In this document: positions 28,601 to 36,207 of the stretch, one piece after another
Layout: every line of letters starts with the position of its first letter
Numbering within the stretch: position 1 is the first letter of the stretch
Assembly (NCBI RefSeq): GCF_017581925.1
Contig: NZ_JAGEVG010000005.1
Coordinates: 162,297-226,296, forward strand
DNA length: 64,000 bases
DNA from: Gelidibacter pelagius
GTDB taxonomy: Bacteria; Bacteroidota; Bacteroidia; Flavobacteriales; Flavobacteriaceae
Direction: 5' to 3'
Notes under the pieces: generated by a model
The model's database searches: none
What the model saw: only the letters and a program-made list of their open reading frames with translations
Told to the model about the DNA's origin: nothing
Position numbers and translations under genes: made by a program

Positions 28601-28721
28601 AAAAAAATTAATAAGTATTACTGGTCAAAAAGATGTGGATCCTATTTTAAAATATGTGGTCCATTTTTTAAAAAGACGTAAAAGTGATCATATACTAACG
28701 ACTATCAAATTATGGCATTAG
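25659..28721 (+). CDS. HerA/DUF87-type ATPase with glycine-rich membrane-like insert
   Basis: A 1020-residue P-loop ATPase of the HerA-FtsK superfamily. Walker A GSTGSGKS is at 564-571, followed by N-F-L-V-I-E-P-A-K-G-E-Y as in DUF87 proteins, with Walker B TIIEEAHN around 790-797 and a sensor/arginine region A-E-M-R-T-Y-G-E-G-F-I-I-A-D-Q near 830-845. The N-terminal ~235 residues are unfamiliar. Then come a Ser/Thr-rich stretch (about 240-270) and a glycine-zipper hydrophobic segment (G-T-A-L-G-G-A-I-L-G-T-V-V-A-G-A-P-G-A, about 308-326). The last ~100 residues are helical. It probably forms a hexameric motor that may contact the membrane. The substrate could be DNA or protein. Confidence 0.85.
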   Translation: MSEELVNLEAKVTAPVNLIDIKFDLQKQYLRDDHLSILSIDKLKNEVLLSQVSQEEIRGKIRFFQMQKFVYEKDVKITNKLKSVFTTLHSVDSSVIFKIDSNGTECNLYIGVKSGVKVHEKAKVLKGALEGNFPGTKFSNNNENLTNQEVLNINNEIFNNCKEVTAVVGIPSLKDKEEDQFFQGIENLILGMNSKPFSAFFIADPVSSGQVELTLDTYEQIYSVLSSEKEFVVTESENTSISESISYSTSKSTSVSHSTTLGTSETKTTNSSPWIGRKMMNGFFGTGSKTADSLSKGLEKGVNGAVKYGTALGGAILGTVVAGAPGAIIGGKAALDKGKELSEGLDLKDKAEGSKAVAASQSETDGLTEGHTDTDGNVKGNTSGTSNSRQKTYTNKRASNFLDQLDKQIERLVQGKGVGFWNVGVYFVSDEEQNSIIAANIYNGITKGAESNFETAAIKTFNSINKSEKDKVVDYLQRYEVPRIVDYGFLAQAITTDELTVQMNFPHKSVVGLDVVEIIPFGNNPKKQVENNIKIGQLYNYEQKLNNDILLDYNKFTSHIFVTGSTGSGKSNVTYNLIDKLCENGINFLVIEPAKGEYKEEFGGRENVSVYGTNSAETELLRINPFSFPKSIHIYEHIDRFIEILNACWPMEAAMPNILKEAIEDAYISKGWLLDESRCIEEEIQYPLFSDLLESLENVIAQSKFSEEVKSNYEGALVSRVRSMTNGLNKLIFTNDCISDEDLFDKNVIVDLSRVASSEGKALFMGILFMRLNEYRIANKNQSNSDLKHITIIEEAHNLLKRTSSEQSSSSANLAGKSVEMISNAIAEMRTYGEGFIIADQAPGLLDMSVIRNTNTKICLRLPDFEDRKLVGSAMNLSDDQIKELAKLETGVAAIYQNDWQEAILCKFDKFESQNDEFTHNEVSDKKENVKKVLEIISNYEKNKEISESEVNFVNEVICLDFLLRQEWKSNTKSKLKIELLKKLISITGQKDVDPILKYVVHFLKRRKSDHILTTIKLWH

Positions 28722-29236
28722 AAAAAATAATTAAACCAGCAATAGAAATTGGTAAAAAAGGATTGAAGGAAGGGCTAGATGGATTAAAAGAAGGGAAAGG
28801 TTTTAGTGAATCGTTAAAAGGTGGTTTTGAAACCGTTAAAGAATCTGCTTTTAAGGAATTAGATAAATTCTTATCTCCAGAAAGCCAAAATGAATTAACA
28901 GAATCCGCGAAGAAATTAGATACGGTTGATCAAACAATTACTAAATATCCTGAGTCTGTTAAAGAAAACCCAGCAGAAGAGGTCAAGGACGTGAATGATG
29001 TTACGAAAAATGTTAACAAGGTATCAAATCAAATTAATGAGAATTTCGAACCTAGTTTTCTGTCTGATATTAAGAAGGGCTTAGAAGACTTCAAAGCGGT
29101 ATTAACACAAATACAAGAAGTACAAGATAAATTAAAAGAATTAGGTGTTAGTCCGGATTTACTTACAATGTTGAGTGCGGAAGCCATGGATATTGAAGAG
29201 ATGGACGAATTGGAAGAAGGAGAAGGATCAGAATAA
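28712..29236 (+). CDS. Helical, amphipathic hypothetical protein
   Basis: A 174-residue protein whose reading frame overlaps the HerA gene end by 10 bases. It is rich in K, E, G and L with regular helical periodicity (KGLKEGLDGLKEG repeats near the start) and ends in a very acidic tail (EEMDELEEGEGSE). No known domain is recognised. The amphipathic repeats could bind membranes or form a coiled coil with the HerA tail. The coupling to the ATPase suggests an accessory subunit. Confidence 0.65.
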   Translation: MALEKIIKPAIEIGKKGLKEGLDGLKEGKGFSESLKGGFETVKESAFKELDKFLSPESQNELTESAKKLDTVDQTITKYPESVKENPAEEVKDVNDVTKNVNKVSNQINENFEPSFLSDIKKGLEDFKAVLTQIQEVQDKLKELGVSPDLLTMLSAEAMDIEEMDELEEGEGSE

Positions 29237-29257
29237 TATAATTGAAATAAAAAAGAA

Positions 29258-29701
29258 ATGCACAATCCCACCCGCCCCTACCACCGCACCGAAATAGACC
29301 TCCTATTCACCAAGGTAAAAGCACAAATGCACCAACAAGCCTTGACTAGAGGCGGCGACGGCATAGCCCATTATACCGATTGTTACACGGGACAAACTTT
29401 ACGTGGTGGTGATCAATATGACTATGAGCATATCCGTTCGTCAGAAGCCGTATTTATGATGTATCGCGACCGATTAACAAATCATGAAATTGCGGAAGTG
29501 GTCAACTGTCCTGAAAATGTTTCGGTAACCTTGCGCACCATTAACCAATCCAAAGGAAAAATGTTAATGGAAGATTGGCTGGCCAATCCTATGAACATTT
29601 CAAATCATGGGATAAATATGGAGATAACCAAAAGGACTTTGGCAAATGCGGATAACGGAATCTATAAAAAGGTTGAAGAAATAATATCAAGGAAACTGTG
29701 A
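29258..29701 (+). CDS. HNH-like endonuclease-fold protein
   Basis: A 147-residue protein. The pattern Y-D-Y-E-H-I-R-S-S-E-A, then E-V-V-N-C-P-E-N-V, then R-T-I-N-Q-S-K-G corresponds to the D/E-H...N...N-x-S-K-G layout of HNH nucleases, with E-H in place of D-H. A C-Y-T-G-Q-T-L pre-motif resembles the usual segment before the HNH core. It could be an active DNA endonuclease, the possible effector of the island, or a degenerate fold. It is 21 bases downstream of the helical protein gene, and its base composition is clearly richer in G+C than the dynamin/HerA genes. Confidence 0.55.
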   Translation: MHNPTRPYHRTEIDLLFTKVKAQMHQQALTRGGDGIAHYTDCYTGQTLRGGDQYDYEHIRSSEAVFMMYRDRLTNHEIAEVVNCPENVSVTLRTINQSKGKMLMEDWLANPMNISNHGINMEITKRTLANADNGIYKKVEEIISRKL

Positions 29702-29742
29702 ACAAAATTGCACTTCATGGAGGAAAATTAAAGAAAAAACAA

Positions 29743-29769
29743 AACCCCAAAGCCACAAACTTCGGGGTT
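29743..29769 (-). terminator. Terminator of the minus-strand peptide gene (possibly bidirectional)
   Basis: AACCCC and GGGGTT arms, extended by A/T pairs with one mismatch, enclose a seven-base loop. On the minus strand the stem is followed by TTGTTTTTTC. It lies right after the stop of the 29777-29947 gene and about 40 bases past the end of the HNH-like gene, so it may stop both. Confidence 0.7.
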
Positions 29770-29776
29770 TAAAAAC

Positions 29777-29947
29777 TTAAGCTTTAACTTTTGCAATTGC
29801 ACAACCAATGCAAGCCACACCTGCACCAATAGCAATGGGGATTGCAAAAGCAATTCCTGCAGAAGTAGCAATGAGAGCGCCAACTCCGGCACCGGCAGCA
29901 CCAATGGCAGCCACTATAGTGGTTTCTGTGGTTTTTTCATCTTTCAT
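29777..29947 (-). CDS. 56-residue glycine/alanine-rich hydrophobic peptide
   Basis: The frame from the ATG at 29947 encodes a polar head (MKDEKTTETT) followed by about 40 residues rich in A, G and I with GxxxG-like spacing (A-A-I-G-A-A-G-A-G-V-G-A-L-I), a C-I-G-C pair and the end AKVKA. It would span the membrane once or twice. It has an intrinsic terminator immediately downstream, so it is a real transcript end. It resembles small membrane peptides or bacteriocin-like toxins, but no family is recognised. Confidence 0.6.
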   Translation of the reverse strand: MKDEKTTETTIVAAIGAAGAGVGALIATSAGIAFAIPIAIGAGVACIGCAIAKVKA

Positions 29948-30016
29948 AATTGTAAGGTTTTATAGTTTGCCTACTCGATTCTTTGAATTGGTCTTTGGGC
30001 GGATACCAATACGAAA

Positions 30017-30187
30017 TCAAACATTCATAGAACGCAAAAACCCAGTCACAGCCAAAGTCAACCCCACCGCAATAAGCGTTACTGTGGTTTTATCCTGGCC
30101 AGAGATTTCAGCGATATCTTTTGAGGTGTTCACGCTGCTTTGTAACAAGCTGCTCAATAGATCCAATTGTGATTTTTCTAAATTCAT
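30017..30187 (-). CDS. 56-residue single-pass membrane peptide
   Basis: The frame from the ATG at 30187 begins MNLEKSQLDLLSSLLQSS, an amphipathic helix, and ends with one hydrophobic helix (T-V-T-L-I-A-V-G-L-T-L-A-V-T-G-F-L) and R-S-M-N-V. It is 69 bases upstream of the other 56-residue peptide gene on the same strand. It is divergent from the second WYL gene, with the TCCCA-N5-TGGGA operator candidate between them. A regulated membrane-active peptide is plausible; function is not known. Confidence 0.55.
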   Translation of the reverse strand: MNLEKSQLDLLSSLLQSSVNTSKDIAEISGQDKTTVTLIAVGLTLAVTGFLRSMNV

Positions 30188-30230
30188 AATACTTTGATTT
30201 AAATGATTTCAACAAATCTAATCGGTAGTT

Positions 30231-30247
30231 TTCCCAGATAGTGGGAA
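30231..30247. promoter_or_regulatory. Inverted repeat TTCCCA-GATAG-TGGGAA (operator candidate)
   Basis: Perfect six-base arms with a five-base spacer lie 20 bases before the WYL-2 start and 44 bases before the divergent peptide gene start. It shares arms and spacing with 22445-22461. It probably allows autoregulation of WYL-2 and joint control of the peptides. Confidence 0.65.
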
Positions 30248-30267
30248 GTTAAAAAATGTAATAATTT

Positions 30268-31167
30268 ATGAGTAAAGACATCAGACGGTATTTGGTTATT
30301 TTGGAACTTTTAGAAAATGAAGATTTAGTCACCACCAAGCAAATTGAGTTGGAACAAAGGAAGCAAGGCTTGGGTTTTTCGACTTCAACCTTAAGTAGAG
30401 ATTATATCTTTTTGGTTGACATTGGGTTTAAGATTCATCTTGATAATTCAAAAGGCTATTCGTTAGAGATAGAAAACACCGAAGAATTTGCATTTTTGAC
30501 TAACCTATTTAAGCGTATTGCTCTTTCTAACTTGCTAAATAAAAGTATCACTTTAAAGAAAGAGACCCATAAGTACCTGGCATTGGACGACACCAGTTTG
30601 GTTAAAAATTTTCAATATTTCGATATTATTTTGGAGGCCATTAAAAATCGGAAGGAAATCAGTTTTCAGCATCACAGCTTTTATCATACCGATAGAAAAG
30701 AGCCCAAAACCCATACTATAAAACCTCACTTGCTTAAAGAGTATCAAAACAGATGGTATGTTGTAGGTGAAGTCGAGGAGGGTTTTCGGGTGTTTGGTCT
30801 TGACAGAGTGGCCTATTTAAAGGTTTTAGACAACAAACCATTTAAAAATAAAACAGAAGAAGCGAATCAAAAATTATCGCATACCGTAGGTTTGAATTTT
30901 AGTGATCACGACCCCACAAAAATGGTTTTGCGCTTTGACTCCAGCCAAAAACCGTATTTAGAATCCCTTAAACTACACCGATCACAAAAGGAAGTTGTGG
31001 AAGATTCAAGTGATTTTTATACCATTCAACTTTTTGTTAGCTATAATTTCGAGCTTAAGCAACAACTCTTAAAATACGGAAGCTTGGTCGAGGTAGTAGA
31101 ACCAGGTTTTGTCAGAGAGGATATCCAAAATGAAATTGAAAAAGCATTAAAGGTTTATAAAAAATAG
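30268..31167 (+). CDS. WYL-domain transcriptional regulator 2
   Basis: A 299-residue regulator. The N-terminal helix-turn-helix (about 1-60; T-T-K-Q-I-E-L-E ... S-T-S-T-L-S-R-D) is followed by a WYL domain at about 115-185 (E-I-S-F-Q-H-H-S-F-Y ... K-P-H-L-L-K-E-Y-Q-N-R-W-Y-V-V-G) and a WCX C-terminal domain (about 205-295). This is the YafY/BrxR/CapW-type layout that represses many defence loci. It marks the right border of island 1, and the inverted repeat in its own promoter fits autorepression. Confidence 0.88.
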   Translation: MSKDIRRYLVILELLENEDLVTTKQIELEQRKQGLGFSTSTLSRDYIFLVDIGFKIHLDNSKGYSLEIENTEEFAFLTNLFKRIALSNLLNKSITLKKETHKYLALDDTSLVKNFQYFDIILEAIKNRKEISFQHHSFYHTDRKEPKTHTIKPHLLKEYQNRWYVVGEVEEGFRVFGLDRVAYLKVLDNKPFKNKTEEANQKLSHTVGLNFSDHDPTKMVLRFDSSQKPYLESLKLHRSQKEVVEDSSDFYTIQLFVSYNFELKQQLLKYGSLVEVVEPGFVREDIQNEIEKALKVYKK

Positions 31168-31527
31168 CAATAATACTACTTTCCCATATACAGCATGCAG
31201 CTATTTTCAAAAGGTAAAATTAGGATGTAAAATAGTGTTTACTTCTGATATGCTTTTGATTTTATTACCGTTTTCTATTTTCAAAATAATATCGTCATCG
31301 ATATTCCCCTTTCGGGTACAAAGCTTTGGCATCATTCAATATGTGAAGAAAACATTGCGTGTTTTAAGCTGAAACACGTCATTCTTTTTTCTTGAAAAGA
31401 TACTCTCTTGGACCTTTAGAATATTATATTTGAAAAACTTCTTGATCAGACAGCAAAACATTAATTAAATTGCATAGATTAAGATTCGCATTGGTCACAT
31501 TGCAGCCCCTTTTTAAAAAAACAGAAT
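31168..31527. other. Intergenic region with a PDZ-like gene fragment
   Basis: 360 bases. A TTTCCCATATA half-site resembling the operator lies at about 31,180-31,190. The rest holds the short fragment listed next and otherwise nothing recognisable. Confidence 0.4.
31207..31335 (-). pseudogene. Possible PDZ-domain fragment
   Basis: A 42-codon frame from tandem ATGs reads GNIDDDIILKIENGNKIKSI, which resembles the carboxylate-loop-distal half of a PDZ domain (G-D-x-I-L-K-I-N-G-x-K-I-x-S). It has no N-terminal half. It is probably a remnant of a C-terminal PDZ protease or peptidase gene, but chance similarity cannot be excluded. Confidence 0.25.
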
Positions 31528-33234
31528 ATGAAATTTATCGGTAGTCAATTAGCTTATTATATGAGCGACAAAGACTTTAAAAGAAACTCTAAGGTCTTAC
31601 TTAAATATTTAGCCCTCTTAGCCATTGTCATCGTCATTTATTCTGTTCTTTTCCATTTTATAATGGCGTCTGAAGGCCAAGATCACTCCTGGGTTACAGG
31701 TTTTTATTGGACACTTACGGTCATGAGTACCCTTGGTTTTGGAGATATCACATTTGCCTCCGATCTCGGCCGCTTTTTCAGTATTGTCGTATTACTTTCT
31801 GGCATTTTCATGCTAATGATTGTCTTGCCGTTTGCCTTTATTAGACACTTTTACATCCCACTTTTAGAGTCAAAAAAGAAAAACAAGGTGCTTCGTCAGG
31901 TTCCTACCGGAACAAAAAATCACATCTTAATATGTTCTTATGATGTCATCGCCAGAGATCTTGTTGAACGATTGGAGCAAGAGAACACCCCTTACTATGT
32001 CATCGAAAACGATATCGAAAAAGCGATCAAACATCATGATGACAATGTTCCTGTATTGCTTGGGGAATTGGATGACCAAGACACTTTTATCCTCGCCAAT
32101 ATTAAGGATGCAAAACTGGTGCTGATCAATAGGGACGACTTTTTAAACACCAAAATCATACTCACCATTCGGGAAATTGCCCCGACCGTTCCCATTGTTG
32201 CCATAGCAACTCTTATTGAATCCGTAGATGTGCAGCAACTAAGCGGTGCGGACCACGTGTTGCCTGTGAAAAAATGGCTAGGCGAACAATTGGCCAATAG
32301 AGTAAATACACAACATGCAGAGTCTCATGCCATAGGCCAATACGAAGATCTATTAATCGCAGAATTACCAGTCTACAACACCCCTTTGGTGTCAAAACTT
32401 ATACGAGAGACGGATTTAAGACAAAAATTTGGGGTCAGTATTGTGGGTATTTGGGAGCGCGGCAGATTGCAACCTATAACTGGTAATGAAAAGCTAACCC
32501 AGGAAAGCATTCTGGTCATCATAGGACATAAAGAACAACTCAAAAATATTGATGAGCTCTTCCATGATTACACTGTAAACCCACATCCTGTATTGTTAAT
32601 CGGAGCTGGCCGAGTAGGATTGGCAGCTGCAAAATCTTTACATAAAAATGGTGTCTTAGTAAATGTTGTGGACATGGATCCCGAGGTCTGCAAAAAAGTA
32701 AGTCCTTTTTGCAATAAAGTATATGCGGGCGATGCCTCCGATTACCAATTACTAAAAAAAGCAGGAATTCTTGAAGCTCCTTCAGTATTATTGTCAACCC
32801 ATGACGACACCATGAATATTTATCTCGCTTCCTATTGTCGTCAGTTGAACAAAGATGTTAGGATAGTGAGCCGTATCTCTGAAGCCCGAAATGTTGATAT
32901 TATTCAAAAAGCTGGTGCAAATTTCGTATTGAGCTACTCCACACTAGGTTCTGAAGCTGTTTTATCGATTTCTAAAGACCAGGAACTAACTGTTCTTGGG
33001 GAAGGTTTTACTTTGTTTATCATTCCAATACCAAAATCATTAGAGGGCAAATCACTCGCAGAATCTGATATTGGCGCTAAAACGGGATTATCTGTCATTG
33101 CCATAAAGGAAAATTCTGAAGTCATGACCTTGCTATCGGCAAAGACCATACTTCCTCATGGTGCCGAAATAGTCATGCTTGGAAATATCGAAATGAAACA
33201 TAAATTCAATAAGATCTACGTAAAGGACAATTAA
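31528..33234 (+). CDS. Potassium channel with RCK (TrkA-N/TrkA-C) domains
   Basis: A 568-residue protein. The N-terminus has two membrane helices around a pore loop with selectivity filter T68-L-G-F-G-D73 (the TVGYG/TLGFG type). Two RCK/TrkA-N NAD-binding domains follow: one starting H-I-L-I-C-S-Y-D at about 131 and one starting V-L-L-I-G-A-G-R-V-G near 355, with a TrkA-C domain between and another at the end. It is a KefC/MthK-like ligand-gated K+ channel subunit of the inner membrane. It stands alone, right of the WYL island. Confidence 0.9.
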   Translation: MKFIGSQLAYYMSDKDFKRNSKVLLKYLALLAIVIVIYSVLFHFIMASEGQDHSWVTGFYWTLTVMSTLGFGDITFASDLGRFFSIVVLLSGIFMLMIVLPFAFIRHFYIPLLESKKKNKVLRQVPTGTKNHILICSYDVIARDLVERLEQENTPYYVIENDIEKAIKHHDDNVPVLLGELDDQDTFILANIKDAKLVLINRDDFLNTKIILTIREIAPTVPIVAIATLIESVDVQQLSGADHVLPVKKWLGEQLANRVNTQHAESHAIGQYEDLLIAELPVYNTPLVSKLIRETDLRQKFGVSIVGIWERGRLQPITGNEKLTQESILVIIGHKEQLKNIDELFHDYTVNPHPVLLIGAGRVGLAAAKSLHKNGVLVNVVDMDPEVCKKVSPFCNKVYAGDASDYQLLKKAGILEAPSVLLSTHDDTMNIYLASYCRQLNKDVRIVSRISEARNVDIIQKAGANFVLSYSTLGSEAVLSISKDQELTVLGEGFTLFIIPIPKSLEGKSLAESDIGAKTGLSVIAIKENSEVMTLLSAKTILPHGAEIVMLGNIEMKHKFNKIYVKDN

Positions 33235-33549
33235 TCATCGATTTTTAATTGCCTAATTGCTTGTATAGGCATTGTGCAAACGCCCCTTATTATCACGTGT
33301 GAAATTTATCATCTCTCTATTTTGCAGGATTGCAGATAATCTAATTCGAAAACATGTGATACGACTGTTCTTTTCGAATCATATCTTCATTATAATTGTG
33401 ATGCGCAATTTGTTGTTAAATCGCTATAATCGTAAATGTTTGGCAAAGGATGGTCTATATCCACGAACCATTTCCCTTGTACATACCTTTGGAAAGTCGA
33501 CCAATAACCTCTAACTTTAGTCAAACTACAAATATCAAAAACACAAAAA
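33235..33549. other. Intergenic region, no gene seen
   Basis: 315 bases without a supported gene. A TAACTTTA element about 35-45 bases before the next start could be the -7 box of the amidohydrolase. Confidence 0.4.
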
Positions 33550-34821
33550 ATGACCAGATTACTCCCTTTAATTTTAGTATTAGTATTCTCTTGCGAAGAA
33601 AAAAAGTCCAGTACGAGTTCCTATGTAGCCTTCACAGGGGCTGTGATCATTGATGGTAGCGGCAAGACACCGATCCAAAACGGCACCTTACTGCTCAAAG
33701 ACGGGAGGGTGATGGCCGTGGGAAACCATAACGATATCGATATTCCCGAAAACACCCAGATCCAAGATGTTTCGGGTAAAACCATAATTCCGGGGATCAT
33801 CAATGCCCACGGACACGTTGGTGACGTCAAAGGAATCGAAGGAGGCCACTTCTCTAAGGAAAACACTATTGATAACCTATCCATCTATGCAAGATATGGT
33901 GTAACGACGGTGGTCAGTTTGGGCGGCGAACGTTCAGAAGCAGAACCACTGAGGGCCGTAAATGATACCACAGCTGGTCAAAGGGCACGGTTGTTTATAG
34001 CTGGAGAAGTCATTGAGGGCGAAACACCAGCCGAAGCATTGGCGGTAGTTGAAAGAAACCACAAAATGGGCGTTGATTTTATGAAAATCCGGGTAGATGA
34101 TAATTTGGGCACTATCCAAAAGATGCCCGAAGACGTATATCAGGCAATCATCGATCGTTCGCATGAACTGGGATATAAAATATCGACCCACATGTACTAT
34201 CTCGAAGATGCAAGGAAACTTTTGGAGGCAGGATCCGATATGCTGGCGCATAGCGTAAGGGACGAGCCAGTTGATAATGAATTTATTGCCCTCTTAAAGG
34301 AGAAAAATATAAGTTACTGCCCTACTCTAACGCGTGAATTATCAACATTTGTTTACGGCGAAGAAGGTGATTTCTTCAATGATCCTTTTTTTAGCAGGGA
34401 ATATGACAGTGCTACCGTACAGCCCTTAAGAGATCCCGATTATAAACTAAAAGTAAGGAACAATCTTAGCGCACAGACCTACAAAAAACAGTTGCCAGTT
34501 GCAATGGCAAACCTAAAAACCTTGGCGGATGCTGGGATTCCCATAATTTTTGGAACCGATAGCGGTATTCCGACCAGGTTTATGGGGTATTTTGAACACT
34601 TGGAGATGGAGCTTATGGCAGATTCTGGCCTCACCCCGATGCAAATCATTGTATCGGCCACCAAGATTCCAGCAGAATACTTAAATTTAAAAGATTTAGG
34701 AACCTTGAGCCGTGGACATTGGGCAGATTTTATAATCCTTGATGCAGATCCATTAGTAGACATTAAAAATGTAAGGAACATACATAAAGTATATATCGGT
34801 GGAGAGGAAATTGATCGATAA
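33550..34821 (+). CDS. Exported amidohydrolase lipoprotein
   Basis: A 423-residue metal-dependent hydrolase. The short signal MTRLLPLILVLVFSC has its lipobox cysteine at residue 15. The amidohydrolase start V-A-F-T-G-A-V-I-I-D-G-S-G, metal motif I-N-A-H-G-H-V-G-D (HxH), the later F-M-K-I-R-V-D (in place of the carboxylated-lysine strand), S-T-H-M-Y and A-H-S histidines, and F-G-T-D-S-G-I-P-T-R with the catalytic aspartate are visible, and it ends in W-A-D-F-I-I-L-D-A-D-P. It resembles imidazolonepropionase/prolidase-like enzymes acting on small cyclic amides or dipeptides in the periplasm. The substrate is unknown. Confidence 0.85.
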   Translation: MTRLLPLILVLVFSCEEKKSSTSSYVAFTGAVIIDGSGKTPIQNGTLLLKDGRVMAVGNHNDIDIPENTQIQDVSGKTIIPGIINAHGHVGDVKGIEGGHFSKENTIDNLSIYARYGVTTVVSLGGERSEAEPLRAVNDTTAGQRARLFIAGEVIEGETPAEALAVVERNHKMGVDFMKIRVDDNLGTIQKMPEDVYQAIIDRSHELGYKISTHMYYLEDARKLLEAGSDMLAHSVRDEPVDNEFIALLKEKNISYCPTLTRELSTFVYGEEGDFFNDPFFSREYDSATVQPLRDPDYKLKVRNNLSAQTYKKQLPVAMANLKTLADAGIPIIFGTDSGIPTRFMGYFEHLEMELMADSGLTPMQIIVSATKIPAEYLNLKDLGTLSRGHWADFIILDADPLVDIKNVRNIHKVYIGGEEIDR

Positions 34822-34992
34822 TCACGAGGCGATAGATGTCTTTTGGGAAATCTTTAATCACAGATTGTAAACGTAGTTAAAAAATGACCTTTTAAGTTTT
34901 GACACTGTCACATTCTTACTATATGGAACGTTTCCAGAGCTAGGTTTTGGAGAAGTCTCTGTCCAGAATATCGAAAAAAAGATCATTTTTAT

Positions 34993-36207
34993 TTAATCAA
35001 TCACACGTTCCACGGCGTCAATAAAAGCTTGTCTACCTTGAGTGAGCTCATTAGAACCCGCTTTAGACCAGGCTGCAATTTGGGCGATCACAAGATTCTT
35101 ATGGGGGTTGATATAAACCATCTGGCCAAAAATTCCGAACGCACCATAGCTCCCATCTTTGAAACGCCACCATAAATAGCCATAACCATCACCCTCATCA
35201 TTAACTTGTTTTAATAAGGAAGTGGAATCTTTCATATATTCCTCTGAAATTATATTTTCATTTCCAATCTTTCCATTATGCAACATAAGCGTTCCCAAGC
35301 GTGCGAAATCCCTTAAACTCGCCGAAAGTCCACTTCCGCCTAAATTTAAATTGCTGCATTCATCGGCAAGCCAATATGCACAATGCTCCATTTGGTTGGG
35401 TTTCCAGATTTTTTCAGAGAGAAATTCCGATAAGCTCAAACCGGTAGCTTTTTGAACCAAAATCCCCACTAAATCTGTTTCACCAGTACTATAGTTCCAA
35501 TGCGTTCCAGGCTGATGTTTAAATTTTAATGGTTTCATATAGGTCAAAATATGAGACTCGACACCTTGACAATGTGCGTTATACATTTGTCCAACATCAG
35601 AATTTGGATCTTCATAATCCTCGTTCCAATCAATTCCCGAAGTCATCGTCAACAGTTGGCGCACAGTCACTTTTCCGTAGTCAAAACCTTTAAACTCAGT
35701 GATATATTTACTTAAAGGATCCTCCATACTTTCAATAGCCCCATCCTTTAAGGCGACACCAACCAACATCGACGAAACTGATTTTGCCACCGAGAACGAA
35801 GTCCATAGCGTCTCTTGATTAATCCCATCAGCATATTTTTCCATTATGATCTGATTGTCCTTTATTACGATAACCCCCTTTACATGATTGTCGTTCATAT
35901 AGGAAGCCAATGTCGTTTCGTCTTCCCATTTTGGAGTTATGTTTTTAGACGCTTTCAAGGAAGAGCTGTGATTGCCGGTAGGAATTGGAATGCTCGGAAA
36001 AATATCGTGCATCATCGGAAAGCGGCGTTCCTTTTCCTCTTGTGACCAAAAGAGCAAACTTTCAAGTTTTTGTCCCATTGTTTCACCAGGGATATCAGCA
36101 ATTTCAGTATTGGCCTCTTTTACATCAGGACTATAACAATCTTGCGCGGTTAGAGTTAGTGAACTTAACACTAACAAAAGCAGGAAAAACTCTTTTCTAT
36201 TGAACAT
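34993..36207 (-). CDS. Serine hydrolase, beta-lactamase/class C-like
   Basis: With the ATG at 36207 the product is 404 residues and begins with a signal peptide (MFNRKEFFLLLLVLSSLTLT-AQ). The active serine motif is S139-V-A-K142. A later H-W-N-Y-S-T-G-E segment takes the place of Y-x-N, and the end has Y-L-W-W and G-I-F-G-Q-M, as in the beta-lactamase-related (PBP4*/EstB-like) serine hydrolases. These are usually esterases or D-amino-acid peptidases, and calling it a drug-resistance enzyme would be unjustified. Starting nine residues upstream would place charged residues before the signal. Confidence 0.85.
   Translation of the reverse strand: MFNRKEFFLLLLVLSSLTLTAQDCYSPDVKEANTEIADIPGETMGQKLESLLFWSQEEKERRFPMMHDIFPSIPIPTGNHSSSLKASKNITPKWEDETTLASYMNDNHVKGVIVIKDNQIIMEKYADGINQETLWTSFSVAKSVSSMLVGVALKDGAIESMEDPLSKYITEFKGFDYGKVTVRQLLTMTSGIDWNEDYEDPNSDVGQMYNAHCQGVESHILTYMKPLKFKHQPGTHWNYSTGETDLVGILVQKATGLSLSEFLSEKIWKPNQMEHCAYWLADECSNLNLGGSGLSASLRDFARLGTLMLHNGKIGNENIISEEYMKDSTSLLKQVNDEGDGYGYLWWRFKDGSYGAFGIFGQMVYINPHKNLVIAQIAAWSKAGSNELTQGRQAFIDAVERVID

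Noticed and set aside
25659..28721. HerA paired with a SIR2 or DUF4297 nuclease as in known defence pairs
   Set aside because: No such partner is adjacent; the neighbours are the dynamin-like and HNH-like genes.
34993..36207. Antibiotic-resistance beta-lactamase
   Set aside because: Only the serine S-x-x-K motif and overall family match; the sequence fits general serine hydrolases better.
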